Part shown: one piece after another, positions 35,718-45,406 of the stretch
How the letters are laid out: each line of letters begins with the position of its first letter
How positions within the stretch are numbered: position 1 is the stretch's first letter
Assembly: GCA_013112535.1 (NCBI GenBank)
Contig: JABFGI010000002.1
Location: forward strand, 310,001-374,000
Source: Pseudomonadota bacterium
GTDB taxonomy: Bacteria > Pseudomonadota > Gammaproteobacteria > Eutrophobiales > Eutrophobiaceae
DNA length: 64,000 bases
Direction of reading: 5' to 3'
Made by a program: the position numbers and the translations under genes
The notes under the pieces: generated by a model
Databases searched by the model: none
Told to the model about the DNA's origin: nothing
Seen by the model: the letters and a program-made list of their open reading frames with translations, nothing else

Positions 35718-36863
35718 TTATAAACGACTGCGAAAAGAATCGTAATCGTATTGCTTTAATAATTTAAATTTTTCATCATTATTAAATAAGTACGTCACTG
35801 GTAAATTTATGCCGTTAAACATATTTGCTTTTACTTGCATATAAGCACCAACATTTTCAAAAACAACTTTGCTTCCTGTTTGCAGAGGTGTATCAAAATA
35901 ATAATCACCGAATATGTCACCACTTAAACAACTGCACCCGGTCAATCTATATTCATAATCGCTCTTGTCACACGTATTCATTACTTTCGGTTGATACTGA
36001 TATTCAAACACTTCAGGTAAATGATTAATGGTGACATCTAATACAATTATTTGTTTACCCTCGCTAACAAATAAATCAATTACCGTTGCAAGCAAATAAC
36101 CTGCATGCCCTGTTATTCCCTTTCCCGGTTCAAAATAAACATCAACACCATAATTTTCTTGCAACAAATTAATCGTACTAATTAATGGCATTGTGTCTGT
36201 CTCATTATTTAAAAAATAACCGCCACCCAGATTTATCCATTTCAAGTCACAGTCATTAAGCGGAATAGCTGACATAACTTTATCAACAGTTTGTTTTAAT
36301 TGTTCAAAATTATTTGACTCACAATTATTATGAATATGTAAGCCTTCAATAAATTGCCAATCAATATTTATTTTTTTATCCGCAATATCATTTAATGAAA
36401 CACCTAATTTTGAATAAGTACGACACGGATCGTATCTTTCATCGTTAATAAAAGAGAGTTCCGGATTAATTCGGATACCACAACTCGCTATGCTATTAAT
36501 TTTTTCTGAATAGTTTTTGGCTTGTGTAGCCGAATTCAGAGTAATGAAATCCGTTAATTCAAGAATCTGATCCCATTCATCCTCTCTATATCCAGGTGTA
36601 GTAATATGTATCGTTTGTGAATCATCAAGAATTTCTTTAGCAAGCTGTACTTCAAATAATGAACTACAGGAAAAACCATCGACATAAGGTTTAATTATTT
36701 TCAATAAACCCGAAATATTTGCTGACTTAATCGAATAAAGCGGAAAACAGTCTGTATTTTCTTTTATCTCTGTAAGACGCGCTAATACCTCGACGATTTT
36801 ATCCTGATCATAGACATAAGCCGGTGACATTAAATCAGTATTATTGAAAATTGAATCTTTCAT
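35718..36863 (-). CDS. nspC: Carboxynorspermidine decarboxylase
   Basis: PLP-dependent fold-III decarboxylase of 381 residues that yields norspermidine or spermidine in the alternative polyamine pathway. PLP Lys46 is in PLYSIKSANISG. Other motifs are GFSCSSLFEVQLAKEI, LHIHNNCES, WINLGGGYFL, YFEPGKGI and a substrate Cys in GCSCLSGDIFGDY. The Lys-x-x-Asn pattern of carboxynorspermidine decarboxylase rather than of DAP decarboxylase is seen. Its usual partner, carboxynorspermidine dehydrogenase, is not next to it. It is divergent from the next small secreted protein gene with a 51-base gap. Confidence 0.88.
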   Translation of the reverse strand: MKDSIFNNTDLMSPAYVYDQDKIVEVLARLTEIKENTDCFPLYSIKSANISGLLKIIKPYVDGFSCSSLFEVQLAKEILDDSQTIHITTPGYREDEWDQILELTDFITLNSATQAKNYSEKINSIASCGIRINPELSFINDERYDPCRTYSKLGVSLNDIADKKINIDWQFIEGLHIHNNCESNNFEQLKQTVDKVMSAIPLNDCDLKWINLGGGYFLNNETDTMPLISTINLLQENYGVDVYFEPGKGITGHAGYLLATVIDLFVSEGKQIIVLDVTINHLPEVFEYQYQPKVMNTCDKSDYEYRLTGCSCLSGDIFGDYYFDTPLQTGSKVVFENVGAYMQVKANMFNGINLPVTYLFNNDEKFKLLKQYDYDSFRSRL

Positions 36864-36914
36864 GTTATTGTTGTTCTTATTATTGATATTAAATTAATTG
36901 AAAGAGAGTACTCG

Positions 36915-37289
36915 ATGAATTACAAAAAATACTACTGTTTGTTTTCCTTACTTTGCCTTATGAATTTGAATGTTAATGCCGAGGAATACAATACTTCTGC
37001 CAATATGACTTCCGAAGAGTATCAATCGATAAGAACAGCTTCAGCTGAGCATATGAACTGCATGAATGAATTTGCCATAACTCAACTTGAACATCAAACT
37101 GACCCTAGAGTAGTAACTGATCATGCTATGAAAGAATGCTCCCCCATACTTGAAGAACTTTATAATACTTTATTAAAAGGTAATTATGCACCTGAAGCAA
37201 TGCGGCGTTTTGTTAGCAGTATTAGTAATAAATCGGCCAATAAAATATTATCTAAATTAATGATGTACATGGCCGGAAAAAGCCAATAA
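36915..37289 (+). CDS. Small exported protein of unknown function
   Basis: A 124-residue protein with a signal peptide that probably ends after NVNA (MNYKKYYCLFSLLCLMNLNVNA). The mature part is helical and has two Cys (HMNCMNEF and KECSPI), which may form a disulfide. No family recognised. AGAGAGT lies before the ATG. It is divergent from nspC and converges with rppH. Confidence 0.62.
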   Translation: MNYKKYYCLFSLLCLMNLNVNAEEYNTSANMTSEEYQSIRTASAEHMNCMNEFAITQLEHQTDPRVVTDHAMKECSPILEELYNTLLKGNYAPEAMRRFVSSISNKSANKILSKLMMYMAGKSQ

Positions 37290-37296
37290 CGCTTTT

Positions 37297-37794
37297 TTAC
37301 CGATTCTGAATATTTCCAAAACCTGGAAAAATGAACGGAGCAAATTGCTTTAACGCTTCTTCATAAACATTACGTTTGAATGCCACCACTTCTTCAACCG
37401 GATGCCAGAAATCGACCCATTTCCAGATATCAAACTCTGGTTTTGGGGAATGCGAGAGATCAACACAACTTTCATCAACCATTAATTTCAGCAAATACCA
37501 GATTTGCTTCTGACCAATACAGAGTGGATGTGTATTGTGACGAATAAAACGTTTTGGTAACCAGTATCGTAACCAATCGTCGGTCGAACCAATAATTTGA
37601 ACATGTTCAGCATCCAGACCGGTTTCTTCTTTGAGCTCACGATACATCGCATCTTCTGAAGATTCGTCCTTTTTTATACCCCCCTGCGGGAATTGCCACG
37701 CGTCAGCGCCCAAACGACGACACCAGAAAACCTGACCATCATCATTTGTCAGTATGATCCCAACATTAGCCCTGAAGCCTTCTGAGTCAATCAC
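37297..37794 (-). CDS. rppH: RNA pyrophosphohydrolase RppH
   Basis: Nudix hydrolase that removes pyrophosphate from the 5' end of mRNA and starts its decay, 165 residues. The N terminus MIDSEGFRANVGIILTNDDGQVFW is typical and sets the GTG start at 37794. The Nudix box is seen as GGIKKDESSEDAMYRELKEETG, followed by RYWLPKRFIRH. Alone on the minus strand, with a divergent HAD gene upstream. Confidence 0.95.
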   Translation of the reverse strand: MIDSEGFRANVGIILTNDDGQVFWCRRLGADAWQFPQGGIKKDESSEDAMYRELKEETGLDAEHVQIIGSTDDWLRYWLPKRFIRHNTHPLCIGQKQIWYLLKLMVDESCVDLSHSPKPEFDIWKWVDFWHPVEEVVAFKRNVYEEALKQFAPFIFPGFGNIQNR

Positions 37795-37921
37795 ACTTAA
37801 TTTCCAAATAAATTTTCATGGTTTTATTCTCCAATAATAGAACAAAACAAGCAATTCATTTGCCTTCTCTGAAATAGCTTCTAAACTACTGTCTCAAAAT
37901 AACTACTTAATATTCAATAAC

Positions 37922-38575
37922 ATGAAACTCGCTATTTTTGATTTGGACAATACTTTAATCGCCGGAGACAGTGACTGTCTATGGGGAGAATTCCTTGGAG
38001 AACAAGGCTATGTTGATTCTGAAGCCTATCAAGCCGGTCACGACAAGTTCTACCAGGAATACGTCGAGGGTGTCATGGATATCAATGAGTTTCTGGAATT
38101 CCAGCTAAAAGTACTGGGCGATAACGATCGGGAAATACTGGAAGATTGGCGAAAAAATTATATAGAAACAAAGATCAAACCCATCATGCTACCCGAAGCA
38201 ATCAAACTGATTGAAGATCATCGTCAGCAAGGTCATGAACTCTTAATCATCACCGCAACCAATCGCTTCATCACCGAACCGATCGCAAAAGAATTCAACA
38301 TCGATAATTTAATCGCCTGCGAACCGGAAATAAGAGACGGACAATACACCGGCAAAGTCACCGGCACCCCTTCCTATGCCCAAGGAAAAGTCACACGATT
38401 AAATGAATGGCTAAAAGATTACGAACAACCTTTCGAAGAAACCTGGTTCTACAGCGACTCCCACAACGACATCCCCCTACTAAAAGAAGTCAACCACGCC
38501 ATCGCCGTCGATGCCGATGAAACATTAATAAACGAAGCCAAAAAACAAAATTGGTCTGTTATTAGTTTAAGATAA
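37922..38575 (+). CDS. HAD-IB family phosphatase
   Basis: A 217-residue HAD hydrolase of the SerB-like subfamily IB. The nucleophile motif is FDLDNTLIAGDSD, the second motif is LLIITATNRF, a Lys is in the TGTPSYAQGKVTRLNEW segment, and the acidic motif is WFYSDSHNDIPLL. Such proteins include histidinol-phosphate and phosphoserine phosphatases. The exact substrate is unknown. Note the RBS is poor and the 3' half of the gene is richer in C than its neighbours. Confidence 0.87.
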   Translation: MKLAIFDLDNTLIAGDSDCLWGEFLGEQGYVDSEAYQAGHDKFYQEYVEGVMDINEFLEFQLKVLGDNDREILEDWRKNYIETKIKPIMLPEAIKLIEDHRQQGHELLIITATNRFITEPIAKEFNIDNLIACEPEIRDGQYTGKVTGTPSYAQGKVTRLNEWLKDYEQPFEETWFYSDSHNDIPLLKEVNHAIAVDADETLINEAKKQNWSVISLR

Positions 38576-38657
38576 TCATTTATACTACTAACAATCTCAA
38601 GTAAAAGTTATTGAGATTAAGAATATATAATTATTTGTATATAAGGAAATTAAACAA

Positions 38658-39707
38658 ATGTTTGAAGTTTTAATCTTAATATTAGCTATTTATATTATTG
38701 TCTTTTTAATACCTGCTTTTTATATAGCTTCACATAGAAAGTTACCAAAAAACACAATTGTAATAGTCGTAATAGTCGCAATAGCCTTGCCTATATTGTC
38801 TATCCCATTGGCTTTAATGATTGCCAATATGGGAGGAAGGAATATTGTATTTTTAATATTAATTGCTGTTGCAATAGTACCTATTTTACTAGCCTCAATT
38901 AGTTCTTCTCAGAAAAATCAGATCAATCAAGGAAAAGATATTAGTAATGATTGGCAAAAAATAGTATTTAAATTGAAGCTTGGCAATCATAATATTTTTA
39001 TAAAAAAAACAACTATAATAAATTCCCTTTTCATTCTTACGATTCTATGCATTTACAGTTTTGGCTATATAAAAACAAAGTTAAGAACTAATCACGCTTT
39101 AGTTTCTACAAGCAACAATAATATTTGGGATTATGGAAGCGATGATTTTGTTCCTATAGCAAGGGAATATTTAAAACAACACTGCGTAAATGATGCATAT
39201 GAAAAAATTTACGACTCAATTGTAGACGTCCGAAAAGTTATAATTGCACACGAACATGTTGAAGGAACACAAAGCGTTGGGGGTATTAAAAAATCATATG
39301 ATAAATTTTCATATCCTGGGGGAGGTGTTAGTCATTACAACGGAAAGTATATGTTTTTTGGTTTGGGATTAGAAGAAATTGTGATAGTAACCCCTGATGA
39401 TTCTGGTTATGACAAACTGGAATTATTCAATATGAATACCAGGGAAACAAGTTTAGGTGATATGTCTAGTCGCTACATCATTAAATTTATATCTACTAGC
39501 ACACCAGAAGAATCAAAAGTGGGTGTTCTAGGCCGTGATATTGTTGTCATCGATAGAGTTGAAAATAGAATAATTGCAGAACGAAGAGAATTCTTCTGGA
39601 TGAACCCTAATGGACCAGCGACAGGTTTAGTTTGTCCCGAAATCAGTGAAGGACAAGCCACTCCATATAGTTTTTTATCCGAGGTTATTAATCCTACGAA
39701 AACATAA
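38658..39707 (+). CDS. AT-rich gene for a membrane protein of unknown function
   Basis: A 349-residue protein with about four membrane segments in the first 150 residues (about 1-25, 35-55, 65-85 and 115-135), then a soluble domain of about 200 residues. No known family. The domain has YSFGYIKTKLRTNHALVS after the last helix and a GGGVSHYNGKYMFFG segment. AAGGAAAT lies before the ATG. The gene is more AT-rich than its neighbours and is followed by a short repeat-rich gap, so it may have been acquired by transfer. Confidence 0.62.
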   Translation: MFEVLILILAIYIIVFLIPAFYIASHRKLPKNTIVIVVIVAIALPILSIPLALMIANMGGRNIVFLILIAVAIVPILLASISSSQKNQINQGKDISNDWQKIVFKLKLGNHNIFIKKTTIINSLFILTILCIYSFGYIKTKLRTNHALVSTSNNNIWDYGSDDFVPIAREYLKQHCVNDAYEKIYDSIVDVRKVIIAHEHVEGTQSVGGIKKSYDKFSYPGGGVSHYNGKYMFFGLGLEEIVIVTPDDSGYDKLELFNMNTRETSLGDMSSRYIIKFISTSTPEESKVGVLGRDIVVIDRVENRIIAERREFFWMNPNGPATGLVCPEISEGQATPYSFLSEVINPTKT

Positions 39708-39719
39708 ACAAATACCCCT

Positions 39720-39880
39720 GTCACGCATAAGAAGTTTTGTACATGGATGTACTTATGCTCCGATCGCATGGATGCGAAAGAGCAGCGAGCTCGCTATCAA
39801 GCGAAACCAAAGTAAAAAAGAATAATGAAGTTATTGTTTGACTAGGTTCCCGCCTGCGCGGGAACGACGTGTAAGAGAAA
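39720..39880. repeat. Repeat-rich intergenic segment with dRS3/REP-like palindrome
   Basis: The gap between the unknown gene and the mdh terminator holds a perfect palindrome GTTCCCGC-CTGC-GCGGGAAC (39846-39865) followed by GACG. This is the kind of short inverted repeat (TTCCCGC...GCGGGAA) found many times in several proteobacterial genomes. A 12-base palindrome AGCGAGCTCGCT lies at 39784-39795, and the word CATGGATG occurs twice close by. No gene is seen here. Whether the element is repeated in this genome cannot be seen in one window. Confidence 0.5.
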
Positions 39881-39916
39881 ATAAAAAGCCTCTATACATT
39901 TCTATATAGAGGCTTT
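39881..39916 (-). terminator. Intrinsic terminator of the gltA-mdh operon
   Basis: AAAGCCTCTATA (39885-39896) and TATAGAGGCTTT (39905-39916) form a perfect 12-base-pair stem. Read on the minus strand it ends in TTTTTAT, as for a Rho-independent terminator, 22 bases after the mdh stop. Confidence 0.85.
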
Positions 39917-39937
39917 GATTAAAAATAATTTTTAATA

Positions 39938-40915
39938 CTAAAGAATCTTAGCTACTGCATCCCTCTCTTCTTCCAATTCCTTCTGCGTAGCATCCATCTT
40001 AGATTGACTAAACTCATCAATCTCCAAACCTTGTACGATGGAATAATCGCCATCTTTACAAGTCACAGGAAACGAATACATCAGACCTTCTGGAATACCG
40101 TAACTGCCATCACTGGGTACACCCATGCTGACCCAATCACCTTCTGCTGAACCTAATGCCCAATCACGCATATGGTCAACTGCACCACTTGCTGCTGAAG
40201 CTGCACTTGATGCACCGCGAGCTGCAATGATTTCTGCACCACGTTTAGCGACTCTTGGAATGTACTCATCTTTATACCAGTCCAAATCAACCAAATCTTT
40301 AGCTGCTTTACCTGCAACTGTCGTATTGGTGATATCAGGATATTGGGTCGTTGAGTGATTACCCCAGATCGTCATCTTTTTAATGTCGCTTACCGGTGTA
40401 TTAGTCTTATTTGATAACTGCGCTAAAGCACGATTATGATCAAGACGCGTCATTGCTGTGAAATTACGTGGATTCAAATCCGGCGCACTTAGCATTGCCG
40501 TATGAGCATTCGTGTTAGCAGGATTACCGACAACCAATACTTTAACATCACGACTGGCACTGGCATTCAACGCTTGACCTTGTACTTTAAAAATACCACC
40601 GTTTGCTTCCAGTAAATCACTACGTTCCATACCTGGTCCACGCGGTTTTGCTCCAACTAATAAAGCATAGTCGGCATCTTTAAAGGCTGTATTTGCATCA
40701 TCAGACATAACAAAACCAGCAGATAAAGGAAAAGCACAATCTTCAATCTCCATGACCACACCCTCAAGTGCTTTCATAGCCGGTGTGACTTCCAGCAATT
40801 GTAAAATAACAGGCTGATCTGGGCCTAACATCTGTCCTGAAGCGATACGAAACAGTAAAGAATAACCAATCTGTCCAGCAGCGCCTGTCACTGCAACTCT
40901 AACGGGTTTTTTCAT
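39938..40915 (-). CDS. mdh: Malate dehydrogenase
   Basis: Cytosolic TCA-cycle enzyme for malate/oxaloacetate with NAD, 325 residues. The Rossmann motif is [18 protein letters not shown], the mobile loop is [15 protein letters not shown], and TRLDHNRA and the catalytic His in [12 protein letters not shown] are present. It belongs to the MDH type 2 group rather than the E. coli type. It lies 28 bases after gltA on the same strand, with AGAGGA as RBS. Confidence 0.96.
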   Translation of the reverse strand: MKKPVRVAVTGAAGQIGYSLLFRIASGQMLGPDQPVILQLLEVTPAMKALEGVVMEIEDCAFPLSAGFVMSDDANTAFKDADYALLVGAKPRGPGMERSDLLEANGGIFKVQGQALNASASRDVKVLVVGNPANTNAHTAMLSAPDLNPRNFTAMTRLDHNRALAQLSNKTNTPVSDIKKMTIWGNHSTTQYPDITNTTVAGKAAKDLVDLDWYKDEYIPRVAKRGAEIIAARGASSAASAASGAVDHMRDWALGSAEGDWVSMGVPSDGSYGIPEGLMYSFPVTCKDGDYSIVQGLEIDEFSQSKMDATQKELEEERDAVAKIL

Positions 40916-40943
40916 TTAATAATCCTCTAACTCAATTAATTAG

Positions 40944-42245
40944 TTAGCCACGTTTATCCATAGGGACATAATCGCGACTCTCTGAACCAGTATATAGCTG
41001 TCTTGGACGGCCAATTCTGAATTCAGGATCTTCCATCATCTCTAACCATTGTGATATCCAGCCCACTGATCTGGCTAATGCAAACATAACGGTATACATC
41101 GAGGTAGGAATGCGTAATGCTTTGAGAATAATGCCGGAGTAAAAATCAACATTAGGATAAAGTTTACGCTCTATAAAATAGTCATCTTTTAATGCAATTT
41201 CTTCCAGTTCCATTGCAATATCAAGCAAGTTTTTATCGACAACTTCGTCACCCAGTTCATCAAGTAACTCATGACAAACCTTACGGATAATGGTGGCCCG
41301 TGGATCGAAATTTTTATAAACGCGATGTCCAAAACCCATCAGTTTAAATGGATCAGATTTATCTTTAGCGCGTTCGATAAATTTTGGTATGTTTTCTGGC
41401 GTTTCTATTTCGGCCAACATTTTAAGTACCGCTTCATTCGCTCCACCGTGAGCCGGTCCCCATAAGGTAACAATACCTGCAGCGATACAGGCAAACGGAT
41501 TGGCTTCTGCGCTACCTGCTAATCTCACGGTCGAGGTTGATGCATTTTGTTCGTGATCAGCATGCAATATCAGCATCATATTTAATGCTTTAACCGCAAT
41601 GGCAGGTGGCTCGTAGTCACGCATAGGTACAGAAAACATCATATTCAGGAAGTTTTCGACATAACCCAAATCATCACGAGAATAGACAAAAGGATGACCA
41701 ACTGAATGTTTATAACAATGTGCAGCCAGAATTGGCATTTTTGCAATAACGCGTAGTGCTGTTAACTCACGATCAACCGGATCATTAATATCCATAGCTT
41801 CATGATAGTAGGAAGAAAGCGCACCGGTCACACCTATCAGCATCGACATCGGGTGAGCGTCATAAAGGTACCCTGTATAAAAACGTTCAAGATGCTCATG
41901 CACCATATTTCGTTGATTCAGGTTTGCACGAAAATCTTCAAACTGTTTTGCAGTTGGAAGTTCACCATATAGCAGCAAGTAACAAACTTCAAGATATGAA
42001 CTTTGTTCTGCCAATTGCTCAATAGGATACCCACGATGTAAAAGAATACCCTGTTCCCCGTCTAGATAGGTGATAGAGCTTCTACACGCGGCAGTCGTCA
42101 TAAAACCGGGGTCATACGTGAACATATTCAGCTCTTTATAAAGTGACTTCATGTCAATGACAGGAGCACCATAAACTCCGTCAATAATTGGGCACTCTAT
42201 TTGTTTGCCTGTTCGGTTATCGGTCATTGTGACTGTATCAGCCAT
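40944..42245 (-). CDS. gltA: Citrate synthase (type II)
   Basis: Condenses acetyl-CoA and oxaloacetate to citrate, the entry of the TCA cycle. Length 433 is typical for the hexameric bacterial type. Motifs: [32 protein letters not shown] with catalytic His, [15 protein letters not shown] and [14 protein letters not shown]. The last Asp catalytic motif is near [17 protein letters not shown] precedes the ATG. It is divergent from sucA, and mdh follows. The sdh genes that separate gltA and suc genes in many relatives are absent here. Confidence 0.97.
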   Translation of the reverse strand: MADTVTMTDNRTGKQIECPIIDGVYGAPVIDMKSLYKELNMFTYDPGFMTTAACRSSITYLDGEQGILLHRGYPIEQLAEQSSYLEVCYLLLYGELPTAKQFEDFRANLNQRNMVHEHLERFYTGYLYDAHPMSMLIGVTGALSSYYHEAMDINDPVDRELTALRVIAKMPILAAHCYKHSVGHPFVYSRDDLGYVENFLNMMFSVPMRDYEPPAIAVKALNMMLILHADHEQNASTSTVRLAGSAEANPFACIAAGIVTLWGPAHGGANEAVLKMLAEIETPENIPKFIERAKDKSDPFKLMGFGHRVYKNFDPRATIIRKVCHELLDELGDEVVDKNLLDIAMELEEIALKDDYFIERKLYPNVDFYSGIILKALRIPTSMYTVMFALARSVGWISQWLEMMEDPEFRIGRPRQLYTGSESRDYVPMDKRG

Positions 42246-42538
42246 AGATTTCTCCCTTGCGTATTTATTATAGTTATTAGGTTAATCGAAAAATTGTGCA
42301 AGGATACAGAACTTTATGGCAATGCAGCAAGAGCTGTTCTGAATTGATCGGCCTAATTTGTGCATAAAATAGCGCCAGACTCACTAAAAATGGTCTAAAG
42401 TTATATGAATTAGTTTTAGAAAATCTTATAGTTAGGTGAGAAACTTGTTAGTTGTTTCAAAGCAGCAATTTTTCTTTCATATTTTTTGCGTGTTTGACTA
42501 AAAAATATGAAAAATTCAAAAATGAAAGGAATGGACAC
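42246..42538. promoter_or_regulatory. Divergent gltA/sucA control region with TGC-rich site
   Basis: This 293-base region holds the promoters of both TCA operons; I do not assign exact -35 and -10 boxes. At 42319-42330 (minus strand) it carries TTGCTGCATTGC, the core of the two direct repeats in front of phaA at 49449 and 49495. The shared site suggests a common regulator. Confidence 0.45.
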
Positions 42539-45391
42539 ATGAATAATACGGTGCCAACGCACTTATACAGTGGTAATGCCTGGTTCGTCGAAGAACTTTA
42601 CGAAACTTATCTTAACAAACCGGAAAGTATCGAACAGGAATGGCGTGAGTATTTTGATTCCCTTCAGGATGGTGAATTGTCCAAGGACGTAGCTCATACG
42701 CCGATACAACAGGCCTATGCTAATATTGCAAAACACAACAGACATGCCACACTTGCACCAGCTGCAGATGCCATTTCTCATCAAAAACAAACCGCTGTAT
42801 TGCAGTTAATTAACGCACACCGCTTTAATGGACACCGTCAAAGCGATTTAGATCCTCTAAAACAGTACGAACGACCTAATACTCCTGAACTTGATCCAGC
42901 TTTCCATGGATTAACTGAAGAAGATATGGACAAAACCTTTAATACAGGTTCTTTATTCGCACCCGATGAAATTACCTTACGTGAAATTATTCATATCATC
43001 AAAACAACGTATTGCGGTCACATTGGTGCAGAATATATGCACATTAATGAAACCGAACAAAAACGTTGGATACAGAAGCGACTTGAAGAATCGCTTGCGA
43101 CGCCTGATTTTGATAAAGAACAACGTATACGAATTCTCGATCGCGTTATTGATGCGAATGCTCTAGAAGAATATCTACATACAAAGTATGTCGGTCAAAA
43201 ACGTTTTTCACTCGAAGGTGGTGAGTCACTCATTCCATTACTGGATGAAATAATTCAGTCCGGTGGTGCGCAGCATATTGAAGAAATGGTCATCGGCATG
43301 GCTCATCGTGGACGCTTGAATGTCCTGGTCAATGCAATTGGCAAGAAACCAAGTCAATTGTTTGATGAATTTGAAGGTAAAACGATTGAATCCATAAAAG
43401 GATCGGGTGACGTGAAATATCACATGGGTTATTCATCGGATATTAGTACACCAGGTGGTAGCGTACACCTGACTGTGGCCTTTAATCCTTCGCACCTGGA
43501 GATTATCGATCCTGTCGTTGAAGGCTCTGTCAGGGCACGACAGGACCGACGTAATGATTATGTCCATAATCAAGTGTTACCTATTTTGATTCATGGTGAT
43601 GCTGCCTTTGCTGGTCAAGGTGTCATCATGGAAACCTTTAACCTTTCACAGACACGAGGTTATACCACGGGTGGAACAGTCCATATCATTATTAATAACC
43701 AGATTGGATTTACCACCAGCGACCCACTTGATTCACGCTCATCACTTTACTGTACTGATGTTGCAAAGATGGTTCAGGCACCGATTTTCCATGTAAATGG
43801 CGATGATCCGGAAGCTGTCGTATTAGTGACCAAGATTGCTCTCGATTACAGGATGGAATTTAACAAAGATGTGGTTATTGATATGGTCTGCTATCGAAAG
43901 CATGGACACAGTGAAGCTGATGATCCCATGTCAACACAACCGATTATGTATCAACACGTTCGAAACCATCCTGGCGTAAGACAATTACATACAGACAAAT
44001 TAATTTCTGAAGGCATTATTAATCAGGAAGAAGCCGATGCTATTGCCAAAAACTACATTAACTCGCTGGAAAGTGATGAACGTGTTGCTGGCACTCATAC
44101 AGAACATGCAAACCCGAAATACCTGCTTAATTTTACACGTTTCATAGGTACAGAATGGACTGATCCGGCTGACACGACAATTACGAAAGATGCTGTTGAA
44201 AAATTAACTGCATCAATTACAAAGATTCCTGAAGATTTCAAATTAAGTCCGGCTGTAAACAAGATAATTGATAACCGCACAAAAATGGGTAAAGGAGAAA
44301 TACTCATGGACTGGGGTTATGCCGAAACGATGGCTTATGCTTCGCTTATCGACGAAGGTTACCCGATTCGGATATCCGGACAAGATAGTGGGCGAGGCAC
44401 TTTCTTCCATCGACATGCCATTGTACATAATATGACAGATGGTCGAACCCATCTGCCTTTACAGCATATAAAAGATGGACAAGCTAGCTTTCTGGTTATC
44501 AATTCAACATTATCAGAAGAAGCCGTGCTGGCTTATGAATATGGTTACAGCAGTGCAGAACCAAATGCGCTGGTTCTATGGGAAGCTCAATTTGGTGATT
44601 TTGCTAATGGAGCTCAGGTCGTCTTCGATCAATTTATCAGCTCTTGTGAAGCAAAATGGGAACGGTTTTGTGGGTTAACTGTATTCTTGCCACATAGTTA
44701 TGATGGTCAAGGACCGGAACATTCATCAGCAAGACTCGAACGTTATTTACAACTTTGTGCAGAAAAAAATATGCAAGTATGTTTTCCAAGCACGCCCGCA
44801 CAAATGTTTCATATGTTAAGACGGCAACTAATACGTCCTTATCGAAAACCACTGATTGTAATGAGCCCAAAAAGCTTGTTACGGAGAAAGTTATCCGCAT
44901 CCCCTGTAGAAGATTTGGTCAATGGTCATTTTCATACGGTTATTGATGAACAGGATGAAATGGATAAAAATAAAATTACACGCTTATTAGTCTGTAGTGG
45001 TAAAGTCTATTTTGATTTATTGGAACAAAGACGTGAAAGCGATATTGACAATATTGCTATTGCCCGTATTGAACAACTGTATCCTTTCCCAAGAGATGAA
45101 GTAAAAGAAGTCATAAACTCTTATCCTAATCTTAAAGAAGTAGTCTGGGTGCAGGAAGAACCTAAAAATCAGGGAAGCTGGTATTACATGCAATCAAGAG
45201 GAACCATGATTGGATGTTTAAATGATAACCTTACCTTTGGTTATGCCGGACGTTTCTATTCAGCTTCACCCGCTACAGGTTTAATGCCTATCCATCTGGC
45301 TCAACAAAAAGAATTAGTATCTGATGCCTTGCAACTTGATAAACTTGAAGTAACAACACACAAAAATGTTAACGCAGTATTGCGTAGATAA
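42539..45391 (+). CDS. sucA: 2-oxoglutarate dehydrogenase E1 component
   Basis: Thiamine-diphosphate-dependent decarboxylase of the 2-oxoglutarate dehydrogenase complex, about 950 residues. The start is ATG at 42539 (MNNTVPTHLYSG), preceded 8 bases upstream by AAAGGA; an in-frame TTG 87 bases earlier gives no homologous sequence. Motifs include NAWFVEELYETYLNKPESI near the N terminus (E2-binding region), GMAHRGRLNVLVN, the ThDP region HVNGDDPEAV, MVCYRKHGHSEADDP and ISGQDSGRGTFFHRHA. sucB follows 15 bases later. Confidence 0.96.
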   Translation: MNNTVPTHLYSGNAWFVEELYETYLNKPESIEQEWREYFDSLQDGELSKDVAHTPIQQAYANIAKHNRHATLAPAADAISHQKQTAVLQLINAHRFNGHRQSDLDPLKQYERPNTPELDPAFHGLTEEDMDKTFNTGSLFAPDEITLREIIHIIKTTYCGHIGAEYMHINETEQKRWIQKRLEESLATPDFDKEQRIRILDRVIDANALEEYLHTKYVGQKRFSLEGGESLIPLLDEIIQSGGAQHIEEMVIGMAHRGRLNVLVNAIGKKPSQLFDEFEGKTIESIKGSGDVKYHMGYSSDISTPGGSVHLTVAFNPSHLEIIDPVVEGSVRARQDRRNDYVHNQVLPILIHGDAAFAGQGVIMETFNLSQTRGYTTGGTVHIIINNQIGFTTSDPLDSRSSLYCTDVAKMVQAPIFHVNGDDPEAVVLVTKIALDYRMEFNKDVVIDMVCYRKHGHSEADDPMSTQPIMYQHVRNHPGVRQLHTDKLISEGIINQEEADAIAKNYINSLESDERVAGTHTEHANPKYLLNFTRFIGTEWTDPADTTITKDAVEKLTASITKIPEDFKLSPAVNKIIDNRTKMGKGEILMDWGYAETMAYASLIDEGYPIRISGQDSGRGTFFHRHAIVHNMTDGRTHLPLQHIKDGQASFLVINSTLSEEAVLAYEYGYSSAEPNALVLWEAQFGDFANGAQVVFDQFISSCEAKWERFCGLTVFLPHSYDGQGPEHSSARLERYLQLCAEKNMQVCFPSTPAQMFHMLRRQLIRPYRKPLIVMSPKSLLRRKLSASPVEDLVNGHFHTVIDEQDEMDKNKITRLLVCSGKVYFDLLEQRRESDIDNIAIARIEQLYPFPRDEVKEVINSYPNLKEVVWVQEEPKNQGSWYYMQSRGTMIGCLNDNLTFGYAGRFYSASPATGLMPIHLAQQKELVSDALQLDKLEVTTHKNVNAVLRR

Positions 45392-45406
45392 TTTAAGGAG
45401 AAAATC

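Noticed and set aside
42452..42538. In-frame 29-codon extension of SucA from a TTG
   Set aside because: The ATG at 42539 has a good ribosome binding site and begins the conserved E1 sequence; the extension does not resemble any SucA.
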